Positions 7,575 through 14,210 of a stretch of DNA of 64,000 bases are shown in pieces. A model generated the notes under the pieces. The model was not told the origin of the DNA. It saw only the letters and a program-made list of their open reading frames with translations, and did not search any database. The position numbers were made by a program, and so were the translations under genes. The DNA is from Rugamonas rubra. Its GTDB lineage: Bacteria; Pseudomonadota; Gammaproteobacteria; Burkholderiales; Burkholderiaceae_D. Position 1 is the stretch's first letter; every line of letters starts with the position of its first letter. The stretch is from the NCBI RefSeq assembly GCF_900114705.1, contig NZ_FOTW01000010.1:124001-188000 (forward strand), read 5' to 3'.

Positions 7575-7981
7575 GGCGCCGCCCCGCTCAGCATCTGGCG
7601 CAGGCGCTGCTCGCTGCGCTGCTCCGCGCCCGGCAGCGCCGCCTGGCGCGGCCCCAGCGCGGCGCGCCACATGGCCAGCTGGTCGAGCAGCTGCTCGAGC
7701 TGGGCGGCGGCGTCGATCCAGCCGTCGACCCGGGGCAGCCATCGCGTCAGCACCAGGTTGCGGCCGTCGGCCGTGTGCCCCAGCCCGGCGTCGAAATGCA
7801 GCGCGCTCTGGAAGCCCAGGCGCAGCGCCTCCTGCAGCTGGGCCGGCGAATAGGCGTGGACCAGGATGGCGCCCAGCTCGGCGCCGTCCTGGCGCGGCGC
7901 CAGGTAGACGAACTCGCCGTCGATCTCGACCGGCTCGTCAAGGGGCTGCTCCCGCAGCCATTGCGCGATCTCCTCGTCCAT
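7571..7981 (-). CDS. HrpG-like T3SS chaperone/regulatory protein
   Basis: A 136-residue protein with a beta-rich N-terminal half (VEIDGEFVYLAPRQDGAELGAILVHAYS) and a helical C-terminal half, the layout of SycE/CesT-type chaperones. In P. syringae the order hrpF-hrpG-hrcC is conserved, and HrpG (about 140 aa) is a chaperone-like protein that binds the negative regulator HrpV. Length, neighbours and the 4-nt overlap with sctC match that arrangement. Identity to HrpG is not certain. There is no recognisable HrpV in the window, so a regulatory role would need a partner elsewhere. Confidence 0.5.
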   Translation of the reverse strand: MDEEIAQWLREQPLDEPVEIDGEFVYLAPRQDGAELGAILVHAYSPAQLQEALRLGFQSALHFDAGLGHTADGRNLVLTRWLPRVDGWIDAAAQLEQLLDQLAMWRAALGPRQAALPGAEQRSEQRLRQMLSGAAP

Positions 7982-7984
7982 GGC

Positions 7985-8209
7985 CTATTTGGTCTCCTGC
8001 AGCACGGTGCGCAACGGCTTCTCGAGCAGCTTGAGCTGGGCCGACATGACGTCGTGGGTGACCGAGCGCTGGCGCAGCAGGGCGCCGAACTCGGCCGGGT
8101 CGGGCTGTTCGCCGGCGCTCTGGCGCCGCGCGAAGTCGGCCATCTGCTCGGCGGTCTCGTCGGAACGGTTGCTCAAGCGGCGTAGCGACTGGATCATTTG
8201 ACTGGACAT
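7985..8209 (-). CDS. HrpF-like small T3SS protein
   Basis: A 74-residue, almost entirely helical protein (MIQSLRRLSNRSDETAEQMAD, then SVTHDVMSAQLKLLEKPLRTV). P. syringae HrpF is also 74 residues and also opens the hrpF-hrpG-hrcC operon. HrpF is needed for T3SS assembly and is secreted, and some of its relatives serve as needle co-chaperones (SctE-like). An HrpL-type box lies 40 nt upstream and the next gene starts 3 nt after the stop. The alternative is a small inner-rod or needle-like component. Confidence 0.5.
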   Translation of the reverse strand: MSSQMIQSLRRLSNRSDETAEQMADFARRQSAGEQPDPAEFGALLRQRSVTHDVMSAQLKLLEKPLRTVLQETK

Positions 8210-8248
8210 CTGGTGTACCCCCGGTGAAGTGGCTGCGGAATGTCCTCA

Positions 8249-8276
8249 TGAGTGGCGCGCGGCGGTGGCCGGTTCG
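8249..8276 (-). promoter_or_regulatory. HrpL-type box for the hrpF-like/sctC unit
   Basis: Minus strand: CGAACC, 15 bases, CCACTCA; one mismatch (C for G) at the first position of the upstream element. The first start codon at 8209 is 39 nt downstream. It sits between the stop of the 184-residue gene (8304) and the hrpF-like gene, giving the sctC unit its own promoter as in P. syringae. Confidence 0.7.
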
Positions 8277-8303
8277 CCCCCCGCCCGGCTATTTTTCGCC
8301 GGA

Positions 8304-8858
8304 TCAGATCAGGCTCATGGCCGCCTCCCGCCCCTTTTTCACGAGCTCGAAGAATTCCTTCAGGCCGTCGATGTCCTGCGCCGCTTTGGCGCCCTCCGCC
8401 GGCGCGCCGGCGGCCTGCGACGGCACCCCGGCGATCTCCGCCTCGACCCGTTCCAGCAGGCCCTCGAGGAACAGCTTGGTCTGGGTCAGGCTCTCCTTGC
8501 CGGCGTCGCCCGCCCGCAGCCGGGCCGCATGGCCGGCGGCGGCGCCCCGCTCGTCCTTCGCCAGGTGCCGGCCGAACTGCTCGCCCAGCAACGAGGCGAG
8601 GGTGGCGCCCAACAGCTTCAGGCCCTCGGCCGCCAGCGGCAGCGCGCCGCCGATCTTGCCGGCCAGGCCCTGCGCGGACAACTTCTGCTCGAGCTGGCGG
8701 CGCAGTTTGGCGCCGCCCCCCGTCGCGGCCAGCAGTTGGTGGCTGGCCGTGCCGGTGGACACCAGCGCCGCCGCCGCCTCGGCCTTCGGCGCCAGCGCCG
8801 GCAGCGCCGTGGCCAGCTTCCCCAGCATGGCCGCCGAGGTCGAAATCGCGTTGAACAT
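8304..8858 (-). CDS. Uncharacterised T3SS-operon protein (184 aa)
   Basis: I do not recognise this family. The start at 8858 has GGGAAG six bases upstream, and the gene lies 40 nt after sctL and before a new promoter, so it is the last gene of the sctI-J-K-L unit. The N-terminal 100 residues are Ala/Leu/Gly-rich, with helices that could insert into membranes (SAAMLGKLATALPALAPKAE; LPLAAEGLKLLGATLASLLG). The C-terminal third is amphipathic (ESLTQTKLFLEGLLERVE; LKEFFELVKKGREAAMSL). It has no Cys and no signal peptide. That composition (no Cys, Ala/Gly-rich, operonic with the apparatus) is compatible with a secreted harpin- or translocator-like accessory protein, which is only a suggestion. Confidence 0.6.
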   Translation of the reverse strand: MFNAISTSAAMLGKLATALPALAPKAEAAAALVSTGTASHQLLAATGGGAKLRRQLEQKLSAQGLAGKIGGALPLAAEGLKLLGATLASLLGEQFGRHLAKDERGAAAGHAARLRAGDAGKESLTQTKLFLEGLLERVEAEIAGVPSQAAGAPAEGAKAAQDIDGLKEFFELVKKGREAAMSLI

Positions 8859-8898
8859 GGTTTGCTTCCCTTCTGCGCGTCCGCCGGACGCGCTCGTG

Positions 8899-9519
8899 TT
8901 AGTCCATCGGTTCCCGGCCGTCGACGGCGGGGTCGGCCACGGCGGCGGCGGCGAGGGCAGAGCCGAGCGCGGCCACCGCAGCGCCGAAGTCGGCGCGCCA
9001 CTCGCCGCTGGCCGCCTCCAGCCGGCACGTGCCGGGCGCCAGCGCCGGGTCGTGGCGCAGCTCCCAGTCCAGCGCCGGCAGCAGCGCGGCGTCGTCCGGA
9101 TGCACGTACAGCAGCGCCTCGGCCAGCTTGGGCGGCGCCTCCTGCAGCAGCCGCCTGAGCGCAGCCTCGACGCGCTGGCGCGGCGTCGCCTCCAACACCA
9201 GGCGCTCGAACAGCGCCCGCGCCAGGTCGACCACCAGCTCCTCGGTGCGCAGCAGCAGCGCCGCCCTGGCCCCCTGCAGCCCTTGCAGCAGCTCGGCGGC
9301 GCGCTGCAGCGTGCGCCGCTCGACCGCCTGCTCGGCGGCCAGCGCCGCGCCGCGCGCCTGCCGCGCCACCGCGTCGGCCTCCGCGTGCGCCGCCGCCAGC
9401 ATGCCCCGCGCCACCAGTTCGGCGTCGGCGCAGCGGGCCAGCGCGGCACCGCGCCACACGCCGTGCCGGCCCGCCAGGTCCGCCGCCGGCGCCAGCGTGG
9501 CCACGCAAAAGTCTGTCAT
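8899..9519 (-). CDS. sctL: SctL, stator of the T3SS ATPase
   Basis: A 206-residue protein of the SctL/YscL/HrpE/FliH family, which tethers and regulates the SctN ATPase at the cytoplasmic sorting platform. The start at 9519 has GGGAGG six bases before it. It shows the long Ala/Arg/Glu coiled-coil middle (AAHAEADAVARQARGAALAAEQ) and the C-terminal domain with the conserved EALLYVHPDDAALL segment. It follows sctK as in Ysc (yscK-yscL) and Hrp1 (hrpD-hrpE) clusters. Confidence 0.85.
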   Translation of the reverse strand: MTDFCVATLAPAADLAGRHGVWRGAALARCADAELVARGMLAAAHAEADAVARQARGAALAAEQAVERRTLQRAAELLQGLQGARAALLLRTEELVVDLARALFERLVLEATPRQRVEAALRRLLQEAPPKLAEALLYVHPDDAALLPALDWELRHDPALAPGTCRLEAASGEWRADFGAAVAALGSALAAAAVADPAVDGREPMD

Positions 9520-9544
9520 CTGATGCCTCCCGTTCGAATCGGTT

Positions 9545-10156
9545 TCACAGCGGCGCCGCCAGGCGGCCAAGGCACAGGCGCCAGCAGCGCTGGGCGCGCC
9601 GCGGCGACGCCTCCGCCGGCTGCCCGGCGGCGGCCGGCAGCAGCGCGTCGACCCGCGCCGCCAGCGCCGCCGGCAGGCCCAGGCGCAGACGCGGCCACAG
9701 GCCGGCGAAGCGCGGCTCCAGGCGGCGCGCCAGCTCGACCAGGCCGGCCACCTCGAGCGCGTCGCCGGCCGCGTAGGGCGGCGCGGCGCAGGCCAGCAGC
9801 GGCTGGGTCGCGGCCACCCCCAGGCACCATTTGCGCTCGGCCGGGGACAGCTCGCCGAGCATGGCGGCGCGCTGCGCGCGCGCCGCCAGCAGGCCGGCGA
9901 ACAGGCGCGCGGCGGCGCGCAGCGTGGCGCCGTCGCCGCCCGCCGCCACCTGCCAAGCGGGGTCGAAGGCGGCCGGCAACTCGGCCGCGATGCCGGCCCG
10001 GCGGCACCACAGGCGGTAGCCGTCGCGCCGCGCCAGCGGCTCCGCCGCGGGCGCCGGCGCCAGGGCGGCGTGGCGCCACGGCGCGAACCACCAGTCGACG
10101 AAGTCGTCGGCCAGCGGCGCGCTCCGGCCGGCCGCGCCGGCGTCGGCGGCGGCCAT
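9545..10156 (-). CDS. sctK: SctK, T3SS sorting-platform protein
   Basis: A 203-residue, Trp/Arg/Ala-rich protein between sctJ and sctL, the invariable place of YscK/PscK/HrpD. SctK is the cytoplasmic adaptor that links the sorting platform (SctQ-SctL-SctN) to the SctD ring. The family is poorly conserved; the visible landmarks are an N-terminal FVDWWFAPWRHAAL, a middle KWCLGVAATQPLLACAA and a C-terminal LGLPAALAARVDALL. The ATG at 10156 shares its A with the stop of sctJ (TGATG), indicating coupling. Identification rests mainly on synteny and length. Confidence 0.75.
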   Translation of the reverse strand: MAAADAGAAGRSAPLADDFVDWWFAPWRHAALAPAPAAEPLARRDGYRLWCRRAGIAAELPAAFDPAWQVAAGGDGATLRAAARLFAGLLAARAQRAAMLGELSPAERKWCLGVAATQPLLACAAPPYAAGDALEVAGLVELARRLEPRFAGLWPRLRLGLPAALAARVDALLPAAAGQPAEASPRRAQRCWRLCLGRLAAPL

Positions 10157-11064
10157 CAAGGTTGCGCGCCGGCGGCCGGCTCGGCCGGCCCGGCGGCGTC
10201 GTCGTCGTCCTCGCCCTCGCCCCGGCCGCGCGGCGCGCGCGCGGCGCCGAAGCGCCGCTCCAGCCAGCCCGCCACGCCGGCGTGGCGCCGCGCCAGCAGC
10301 AACAGGCCGAGCGCCAGGCCGAGCAGGCCGAGCGCCAGCAAGGCCAGCAGCGCGGCGCCCAGGCTGCCGGCCGAGTCGGCCATCACGCGGAACGGCCCGA
10401 CGGTGGTCCATTCCACCGCCGGCGCGCTCAACTCGCTGGCCGTCAGCACCACCGTCACCTTGCGCCGGCCCTCGTCGCCGCCCAGGCCGGGAATGCTGGA
10501 GGCGACCATGTTGCGGATGCGCGGCACCACCGTGTCCTCGTCCAGCGGCGCCACGTACTTCACGAACACCGCCGCCGACGACGGCTGGATCGGCTCGCCG
10601 GGCGCGATGCGCTCCGGCAGCACCACGTGGACCCGCGCCGCCACCACCCGGTCGAACTGCAGCAGCGTCGACTCCAACTCGGCCGACAGGCCGTGGATGT
10701 AGCGCACCCGCTCCTCCAGCGGCGTCGAGATCATGCCCTCCTTCTTGAAGATGGTGCCGAGGTCGGAGCGGGCCCGCCGCGGCAGGCCGGCGGCGCGCAT
10801 CACGTCGGTGGCGCGGGCGATGTCGCCGTCCTTGACGGCCAACACCACGCCCTCCTTGCTGGCGCGCTTCTGCGCCTCGATGCCGTGCCGGTTCAGCACC
10901 GTGACGACCTCGTTGGCGTCGATGTCGTTCAAGCCGCCTTGCAGGTCGACCAGCTTGGAGCAGGCGCACAGCAGGCCGAGCAGGCAGGCCGCCGCCGGCC
11001 GCGCCAGGCGCAGGCGGGCCTGGCGCAGCGCGGCGCGCGCGCGCATGGCGAGTGGATGGGCCAT
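10156..11064 (-). CDS. sctJ: SctJ, inner-membrane ring lipoprotein
   Basis: A 302-residue protein of the YscJ/HrcJ/PrgK family that forms the inner ring of the basal body. It has an N-terminal lipoprotein signal with a lipobox ending LLGLLCAC (acylated Cys near residue 35). Two ring-building motifs follow, with DLQGGLNDIDANEVVTVLNR and the characteristic SKEGVVLAVKDGDIARATDV. Next come the linker FKKEGMISTPLEERVRYIHG and VVAARVHVVLP, then a C-terminal transmembrane helix (LLALLALGLLGLALGLLLLA) and an acidic cytoplasmic tail. It starts 3 nt after the sctI stop. Confidence 0.95.
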   Translation of the reverse strand: MAHPLAMRARAALRQARLRLARPAAACLLGLLCACSKLVDLQGGLNDIDANEVVTVLNRHGIEAQKRASKEGVVLAVKDGDIARATDVMRAAGLPRRARSDLGTIFKKEGMISTPLEERVRYIHGLSAELESTLLQFDRVVAARVHVVLPERIAPGEPIQPSSAAVFVKYVAPLDEDTVVPRIRNMVASSIPGLGGDEGRRKVTVVLTASELSAPAVEWTTVGPFRVMADSAGSLGAALLALLALGLLGLALGLLLLARRHAGVAGWLERRFGAARAPRGRGEGEDDDDAAGPAEPAAGAQP

Positions 11065-11067
11065 GGG

Positions 11068-11484
11068 CTACTGCAGCTTGGTCAGTTGGTCGAAGGCCTG
11101 GGTCGCCTTCGACACGGTCTTGGAGATCGTCTGCACCCGCACCTGGTAGTCGCTCAGCGCCATCATGGCCTTCATCAGTTGCATCGAGTCGCCCGTCTGG
11201 CTGGCCTTCTCCAGCATCTTGGAGACGTTCTGCTGCTCCTTGCGGATGTCGCCGGCCAGGCCGCTGGCGCGGCCGGCCAGGCGTTCGCCCAGCGTCGGCT
11301 GGCCGGCCGGCGGTGCCGCGCCGAAGACGCCGCCACGCGCCTGCAGCTGGCGCTCCAGCGCGGCGCTGAAGCGGGCGCCGTCGGACGGCTCGGTCGACTG
11401 GATCTCCAGCGTCAGGTGCTCGCCGCCGGCGCCGGCGCCACGCGGCGAGGCGGCCGGCGCGGCGGTGGATGGAATTGGGGTCAT
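11068..11484 (-). CDS. sctI: SctI, inner-rod subunit
   Basis: A 138-residue protein of the YscI/PrgJ/HrpB family that builds the periplasmic inner rod and anchors the needle. The N-terminal half is Pro/Ala/Gly-rich. The C-terminal 50 residues carry the diagnostic helix (QLMKAMMALSDYQVRVQTIS, then KTVSKATQAFDQLTKLQ). The ATG at 11484 has AGGAG five bases upstream, and an HrpL-type box lies 46 nt before it. It is the first gene of the sctI-J-K-L unit, as in yscI-J-K-L and hrpB-hrcJ-hrpD-hrpE. Confidence 0.85.
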   Translation of the reverse strand: MTPIPSTAAPAASPRGAGAGGEHLTLEIQSTEPSDGARFSAALERQLQARGGVFGAAPPAGQPTLGERLAGRASGLAGDIRKEQQNVSKMLEKASQTGDSMQLMKAMMALSDYQVRVQTISKTVSKATQAFDQLTKLQ

Positions 11485-11529
11485 GGGATCTCCTCTTGCC
11501 TGGATTGGACAACGGGTCGTGTCTGCCCA

Positions 11530-11557
11530 TGGGTGGGCCGGGCGCCGCATAAGTTCC
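11530..11557 (-). promoter_or_regulatory. HrpL-type box for sctIJKL
   Basis: Minus strand: GGAACT, 15 bases, CCACCCA. Both half-motifs and the 15-base spacing are the same as in the box before the pilus operon at 26062-26089. It fits HrpL consensus except for T at the last position of the upstream element. Confidence 0.75.
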
Positions 11558-11579
11558 CCGCGCCGCGCCGGCACGGGAT

Positions 11580-11607
11580 GGAACCGGGGCCGCCGCCATC
11601 GCACTTA
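11580..11607 (+). promoter_or_regulatory. HrpL-type box for the 68-residue ORF
   Basis: Plus strand: GGAACC, 15 bases, GCACTTA; the same G-variant as at 2885-2912. It is divergent with the sctI box (22 bp between them) and 34 nt upstream of the ATG at 11642. Confidence 0.65.
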
Positions 11608-11641
11608 CACGGTAACTGCCAACCCATTCGAAAGGACGACC

Positions 11642-11848
11642 ATGCAAGCACAAAAAAATCCGCGCCAGCGCCACGCCGGCGGCCGCGCACCACAAGGCGC
11701 GGCCCGTCCGGCCGCGTCGGCGCCCGGACGCGGCGCGCCGAACTGGCGCCGCGTTCTGCTCGACGCCACGGCCGGCGCGCAACCGGACGCCGATCTGGCG
11801 GCCGGACTGGCGCGGCCGCGCCGGCGCGGCCTGCCGCGCAAGGATTGA
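11642..11848 (+). CDS. Basic 68-residue protein with an HrpL-type promoter
   Basis: A small Arg/Ala/Gly/Pro-rich ORF (MQAQKNPRQRHAGGRAPQGA; APNWRRVLLDATAG; ARPRRRGLPRKD). The support for it being a gene is contextual: AAAGGAC seven bases before the ATG, an HrpL-type box 34 nt upstream, and a GC-rich hairpin right after the stop. The sequence has no motif I recognise and is largely disordered in character. It could be a small secreted or regulatory protein, or the box could drive a short non-coding transcript. Confidence 0.45.
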   Translation: MQAQKNPRQRHAGGRAPQGAARPAASAPGRGAPNWRRVLLDATAGAQPDADLAAGLARPRRRGLPRKD

Positions 11849-11850
11849 GC

Positions 11851-11901
11851 CCCCGCCTAGGCGCGCCAAGGCGGGGCGCCAAGGCGGGGCGCCAAGGCGG
11901 A
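11851..11901. repeat. GC-rich hairpin merging into three 13-bp tandem repeats
   Basis: Three copies of GCGCCAAGGCGGG (11863-11875, 11876-11888, 11889-11901, the last ending in A). The first copy pairs with CCCCGCC at 11851-11857 to give a stem that could end the plus-strand 68-codon gene. No T tract follows. A second imperfect hairpin flanked by GCATGC lies at 11963-11988, just after the stop of the converging 49-codon gene. Confidence 0.6.
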
Positions 11902-11991
11902 GCGCGGAAGAACAAAAGGGGGGAATCGAACGGAGGGGGACGGCGCCATGCTTGCCGGGATGGCATGCGACGGCACGCCGCCGCATGCTAA

Positions 11992-12141
11992 CTACAGGGC
12001 CGCCTGGGCCACTTCCTCGGCCTTCTTGATCAACTTCGTGAACGCGGTCACGTCGTCGATGTCTTCGCCGGCATCGCTGACGGCGTTCAGGTCGGCCAGG
12101 CTGCGCGCCGCCGGTGTTTGCTGCTCTATCGTTTGCGCCAT
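11992..12141 (-). CDS. Forty-nine-residue protein in the T3SS small-protein unit
   Basis: Reads MAQTIEQQTPAARSLADLNA, then an acidic VSDAGEDIDD and a helical tail FTKLIKKAEEVAQAAL. GGGAG stands three bases before the ATG. It is the last of three very small genes downstream of the box at 12781-12809. Small acidic-then-amphipathic proteins in this position are often needle, needle-chaperone or early-secreted components; nothing more specific can be supported. Confidence 0.55.
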   Translation of the reverse strand: MAQTIEQQTPAARSLADLNAVSDAGEDIDDVTAFTKLIKKAEEVAQAAL

Positions 12142-12210
12142 CTTCGCTCCCTGGTCGGACCGGCCGGGCGGGCCGGGGCCGCGCCATGCGCCGCGCGCAT
12201 GGCGGCGCGC

Positions 12211-12423
12211 CTACTGTTGATCGTTGACCTGCTTGGCCATGCTGTGGAACACCTTCAACTTGGCCAGCGAGGTGGCCTGCTGCGACACCCACAACTGGAA
12301 CGCCATGGCGTCGGCCGCGCCCTGCTGGGCCGCCTGGCCCAGCGGGTTGTCGGCGCCCGGATGGGGTGCGCCGGCGCCCTGCGACTGCGCGCCGCCCGGT
12401 CGGCTATTGTTCGCGTTAATCAT
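12211..12423 (-). CDS. Seventy-residue candidate T3SS needle/pilin subunit
   Basis: A Gly/Gln/Ala-rich N-terminus (MINANNSRPGGAQSQGAGAP) followed by one long C-terminal helix (ADAMAFQLWVSQQATSLAKL, then KVFHSMAKQVNDQQ). AAGGAG lies six bases upstream of the ATG. Needle (SctF) and Hrp pilin proteins are 60-110 residues, lack Cys, and polymerise through a C-terminal helix; this protein has those traits and is encoded next to sctI, where needle genes usually sit. No canonical SctF gene is otherwise visible in the window, which makes this the best candidate. Primary-sequence identity to known SctF is not evident. Confidence 0.6.
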   Translation of the reverse strand: MINANNSRPGGAQSQGAGAPHPGADNPLGQAAQQGAADAMAFQLWVSQQATSLAKLKVFHSMAKQVNDQQ

Positions 12424-12491
12424 CGTCTCTCCTTGCTGCCATCGAATCCGGCCAGCCGCCGGCGTGGTGGGAAAATCCGCCAGGGGGCGGA

Positions 12492-12516
12492 GGAGGCGCG
12501 CGCGTGGCGCGCCTCC
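12492..12516. other. Hairpin between small T3SS genes
   Basis: A perfect 10-bp stem GGAGGCGCGC / GCGCGCCTCC around GCGTG, in the spacer between the 51- and 70-codon genes. There is no T tract, so it is more likely to modulate mRNA decay or the expression ratio of the flanking genes than to terminate. Confidence 0.5.
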
Positions 12517-12552
12517 CGCCGTCTCAGCCCGCGCCGCCCTGGCGGCGGCCGC

Positions 12553-12708
12553 TTAGATCAGCTGCATCGCGTCGTCGCGGCCCTTCTTCTCGAACTTCGC
12601 CTTGGTGTTGGCGGCATCGACCTTCTCCGACTGCTTGTTGGTTTCTTCGATGTCGTCGACTGCGGTGTTTGCACCACTTCCTGCTGCGCCAGATACTTTG
12701 GTACCCAT
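12553..12708 (-). CDS. Fifty-one-residue first gene of the HrpL-driven small-protein unit
   Basis: MGTKVSGAAGSGANTAVDDI followed by a charged helical region (EETNKQSEKVDAANTKAKFE, then KKGRDDAMQLI). AAGGAG stands six bases before the ATG. The gene is the first one behind the HrpL-type box at 12781-12809, the place hrpA (the Hrp pilin) takes in P. syringae. It has no Cys, a small-residue N-terminus and a helical C-terminus, as do Hrp pilins, but it is shorter than known ones. It is a candidate filament subunit or early secreted protein of unknown function. Confidence 0.55.
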   Translation of the reverse strand: MGTKVSGAAGSGANTAVDDIEETNKQSEKVDAANTKAKFEKKGRDDAMQLI

Positions 12709-12780
12709 ATCAATCTCCTTGAATGAACAACTGGTTGAACAACTCTTGCGTCGCCTGCGGTGTATTCCAGCGACTGAAGA

Positions 12781-12809
12781 TGAGTGGCCGGCGGCGCGCC
12801 AACAGTTCC
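12781..12809 (-). promoter_or_regulatory. HrpL-type box for the small-protein unit
   Basis: Minus strand: GGAACT, 16 bases, CCACTCA. The first start codon is at 12708, 72 nt downstream. It is divergent with the box at 12865-12893. The 325-bp spacer 12709-13033 holds only these two promoters and no ORF that can be supported. Confidence 0.8.
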
Positions 12810-12864
12810 CGCCATCGGCGCTGCGGCGCCGATTTTTTCGCCGCCGGAGCGCGCCGGCGCGGAC

Positions 12865-12893
12865 GGAACCGGGGCCGCCCGGCGCGCCACTCA
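12865..12893 (+). promoter_or_regulatory. HrpL-type box for the chaperone-like gene
   Basis: Plus strand: GGAACC, 16 bases, CCACTCA, a full match to the HrpL consensus. The next plus-strand start codon is at 13034, giving a leader of about 140 nt, longer than for the other boxes. Confidence 0.8.
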
Positions 12894-13033
12894 GCAAGGT
12901 TGCGGCGCCCTAAAACGCTTGCATACCGCTCGACGACGCGTAAAATGGCGCATCCCCACAGCATCCCCACCCGACCGGCGGCCGACACGGCAGCCGGCAA
13001 CCACAAGGCCCCACTTGCAGCGGAAGATCCAAC

Positions 13034-13456
13034 ATGACTGGTGAACTCGATCGCTCCCTGGCGGGCATGCGGCGCTTCCTGCGCGAGATGGTCGACCTGG
13101 CCGGCCAGACCGACGAGGCGCACTCGGCGCCCGTGTTGGAGCTGCAGTTCGGTGTCGTCACCACCAGGACCACCGTCACGCTGCGCGACGGCCTGCCCTG
13201 CCTGACCGTGCTGGCCACGCTGCCGCGCAGCGCGCAGCTGCCCTACGGCTGCTGGCCGGCGGCGGCCCTGGCCGACGGCGCCGGCGCCACCGAGCTGCTG
13301 TGGCAGGCCGACGGCGGCTGCCACGTGATCGTCCGCAGCATACCGGTCGGGCAGATCGCCGACGAGCCGGCCGCGCTCGACGCCATCATGGCGCTGGCCG
13401 ACCAGGCGGCGGCGTGGTTCGCCGAGGCGGCGGCGGCGAACCGCGCCCCGGACTAG
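13034..13456 (+). CDS. CesT/SycE-like class I T3SS chaperone (probable)
   Basis: A 140-residue acidic protein. It has an N-terminal helix (RSLAGMRRFLREMVDLAGQT) and beta strands around VLELQFGVVTTRTTVTLRDG and HVIVRSIPVGQ. A C-terminal helix follows (DAIMALADQAAAWFAEAAAA). This helix-strands-helix order, the low pI and the size are those of class I T3SS effector chaperones. It is the only gene behind the box at 12865-12893 and converges on the sigma-factor gene 22 nt away. GGAAGAT precedes the ATG. The cognate substrate is not obvious: no effector-like gene is adjacent on the same strand. Confidence 0.55.
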   Translation: MTGELDRSLAGMRRFLREMVDLAGQTDEAHSAPVLELQFGVVTTRTTVTLRDGLPCLTVLATLPRSAQLPYGCWPAAALADGAGATELLWQADGGCHVIVRSIPVGQIADEPAALDAIMALADQAAAWFAEAAAANRAPD

Positions 13457-13478
13457 GAGCGGGCGCCGGCCGCCGCCG

Positions 13479-14033
13479 TCAGACGCACTGCTGGCGCATC
13501 GCCGTGCGCACCCGCGAGACGCGCGAACGCACCGTGCCGATCGGAATATCGAGCTGTTCGGCCGCCTGCTCGTAGGTGGCCTCGCCGTCGAGCACGGCGT
13601 CGAAGGTGGCGCGGATCGGCGCCGGCAGCTGGTCCAGCAAGGCCTGCACCTTGCCGGCGATCTGGCGCAACTCGTACAGCTTGGCCGGATCGGCGTCGCT
13701 GTCGGCGATCTGTTCGAGGAAGTTCTCGTCGACCGGTTCGAGCATGTCGGCGCAGTTGCGCCGCACCTGGTTGCGCGCCAGGTTCAGGGCGATGCCGAAC
13801 AACCAGGTGGACGGCTTGGACAGGCCGGAGAAGCGTTCGGCGCAGCGCGCCGCCTCGACGAAGGTGTTCTGCACCACGTCGGCCGCGTCCTCGGCGTTGC
13901 GCACGTAGCGCTGCACGAAGCGCAGCAGGTGCAGGCGGTGCTTGCGGTACAACTGGTCCAGGTCGAGCGGCGTGGCGGCGGGCGCCGAATCCTGTGCTGC
14001 GCTTTGGTTCACTGCGGTGGCGGTATGCGTCAT
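13479..14033 (-). CDS. hrpL: HrpL-like ECF RNA polymerase sigma factor
   Basis: A 184-residue sigma-70 family protein of the extracytoplasmic type, the same length as P. syringae HrpL. Region 2 (about 35-95) includes LLRFVQRYVRNAEDAADVVQ and KPSTWLFGIALNLARNQVRR. Region 4 (about 125-178) includes YEQAAEQLDIPIGTVRSRVS with its helix-turn-helix. The start at 14033 has AGGGAG six bases upstream; an earlier in-frame ATG overlaps that site. HrpL directs transcription from GGAACC-N15/16-CCACNNA boxes, and eight such sites lie in this window, which makes the assignment strong. There is no anti-sigma gene beside it. I found no convincing sigma-54 promoter upstream, and no hrpR/hrpS genes are in the window, so its own control is unclear. 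Confidence 0.85.
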   Translation of the reverse strand: MTHTATAVNQSAAQDSAPAATPLDLDQLYRKHRLHLLRFVQRYVRNAEDAADVVQNTFVEAARCAERFSGLSKPSTWLFGIALNLARNQVRRNCADMLEPVDENFLEQIADSDADPAKLYELRQIAGKVQALLDQLPAPIRATFDAVLDGEATYEQAAEQLDIPIGTVRSRVSRVRTAMRQQCV

Positions 14034-14210
14034 ATCCATCTCCCTGTTGCTGCGTTGGACCTCCAAGTGGCCAATCGGCGCCGAAGCGCGCTGCCACGCC
14101 ATGTAAGCAAGATAGCAGCGCGCCGGCGGCGAAAAACCGATCCGTGAGCATTGATGAGGAATTGAGGAATGTTGAGGATTGGCGCCGCGCCGGCCGGCCG
14201 GCCGCGCGGC

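Noticed and set aside
8224..11991. A 1255-codon plus-strand open frame across sctL to sctI
   Set aside because: Arg/Pro/Ala-rich nonsense composition; the opposite strand encodes recognisable T3SS proteins with ribosome sites and coupled starts.
14034..14210. Possible sigma-54 promoter upstream of hrpL
   Set aside because: The nearest candidate on the minus strand (TGGCAG, then TTCGG) lacks the invariant GC of the -12 element, so HrpR/S-type control cannot be claimed.
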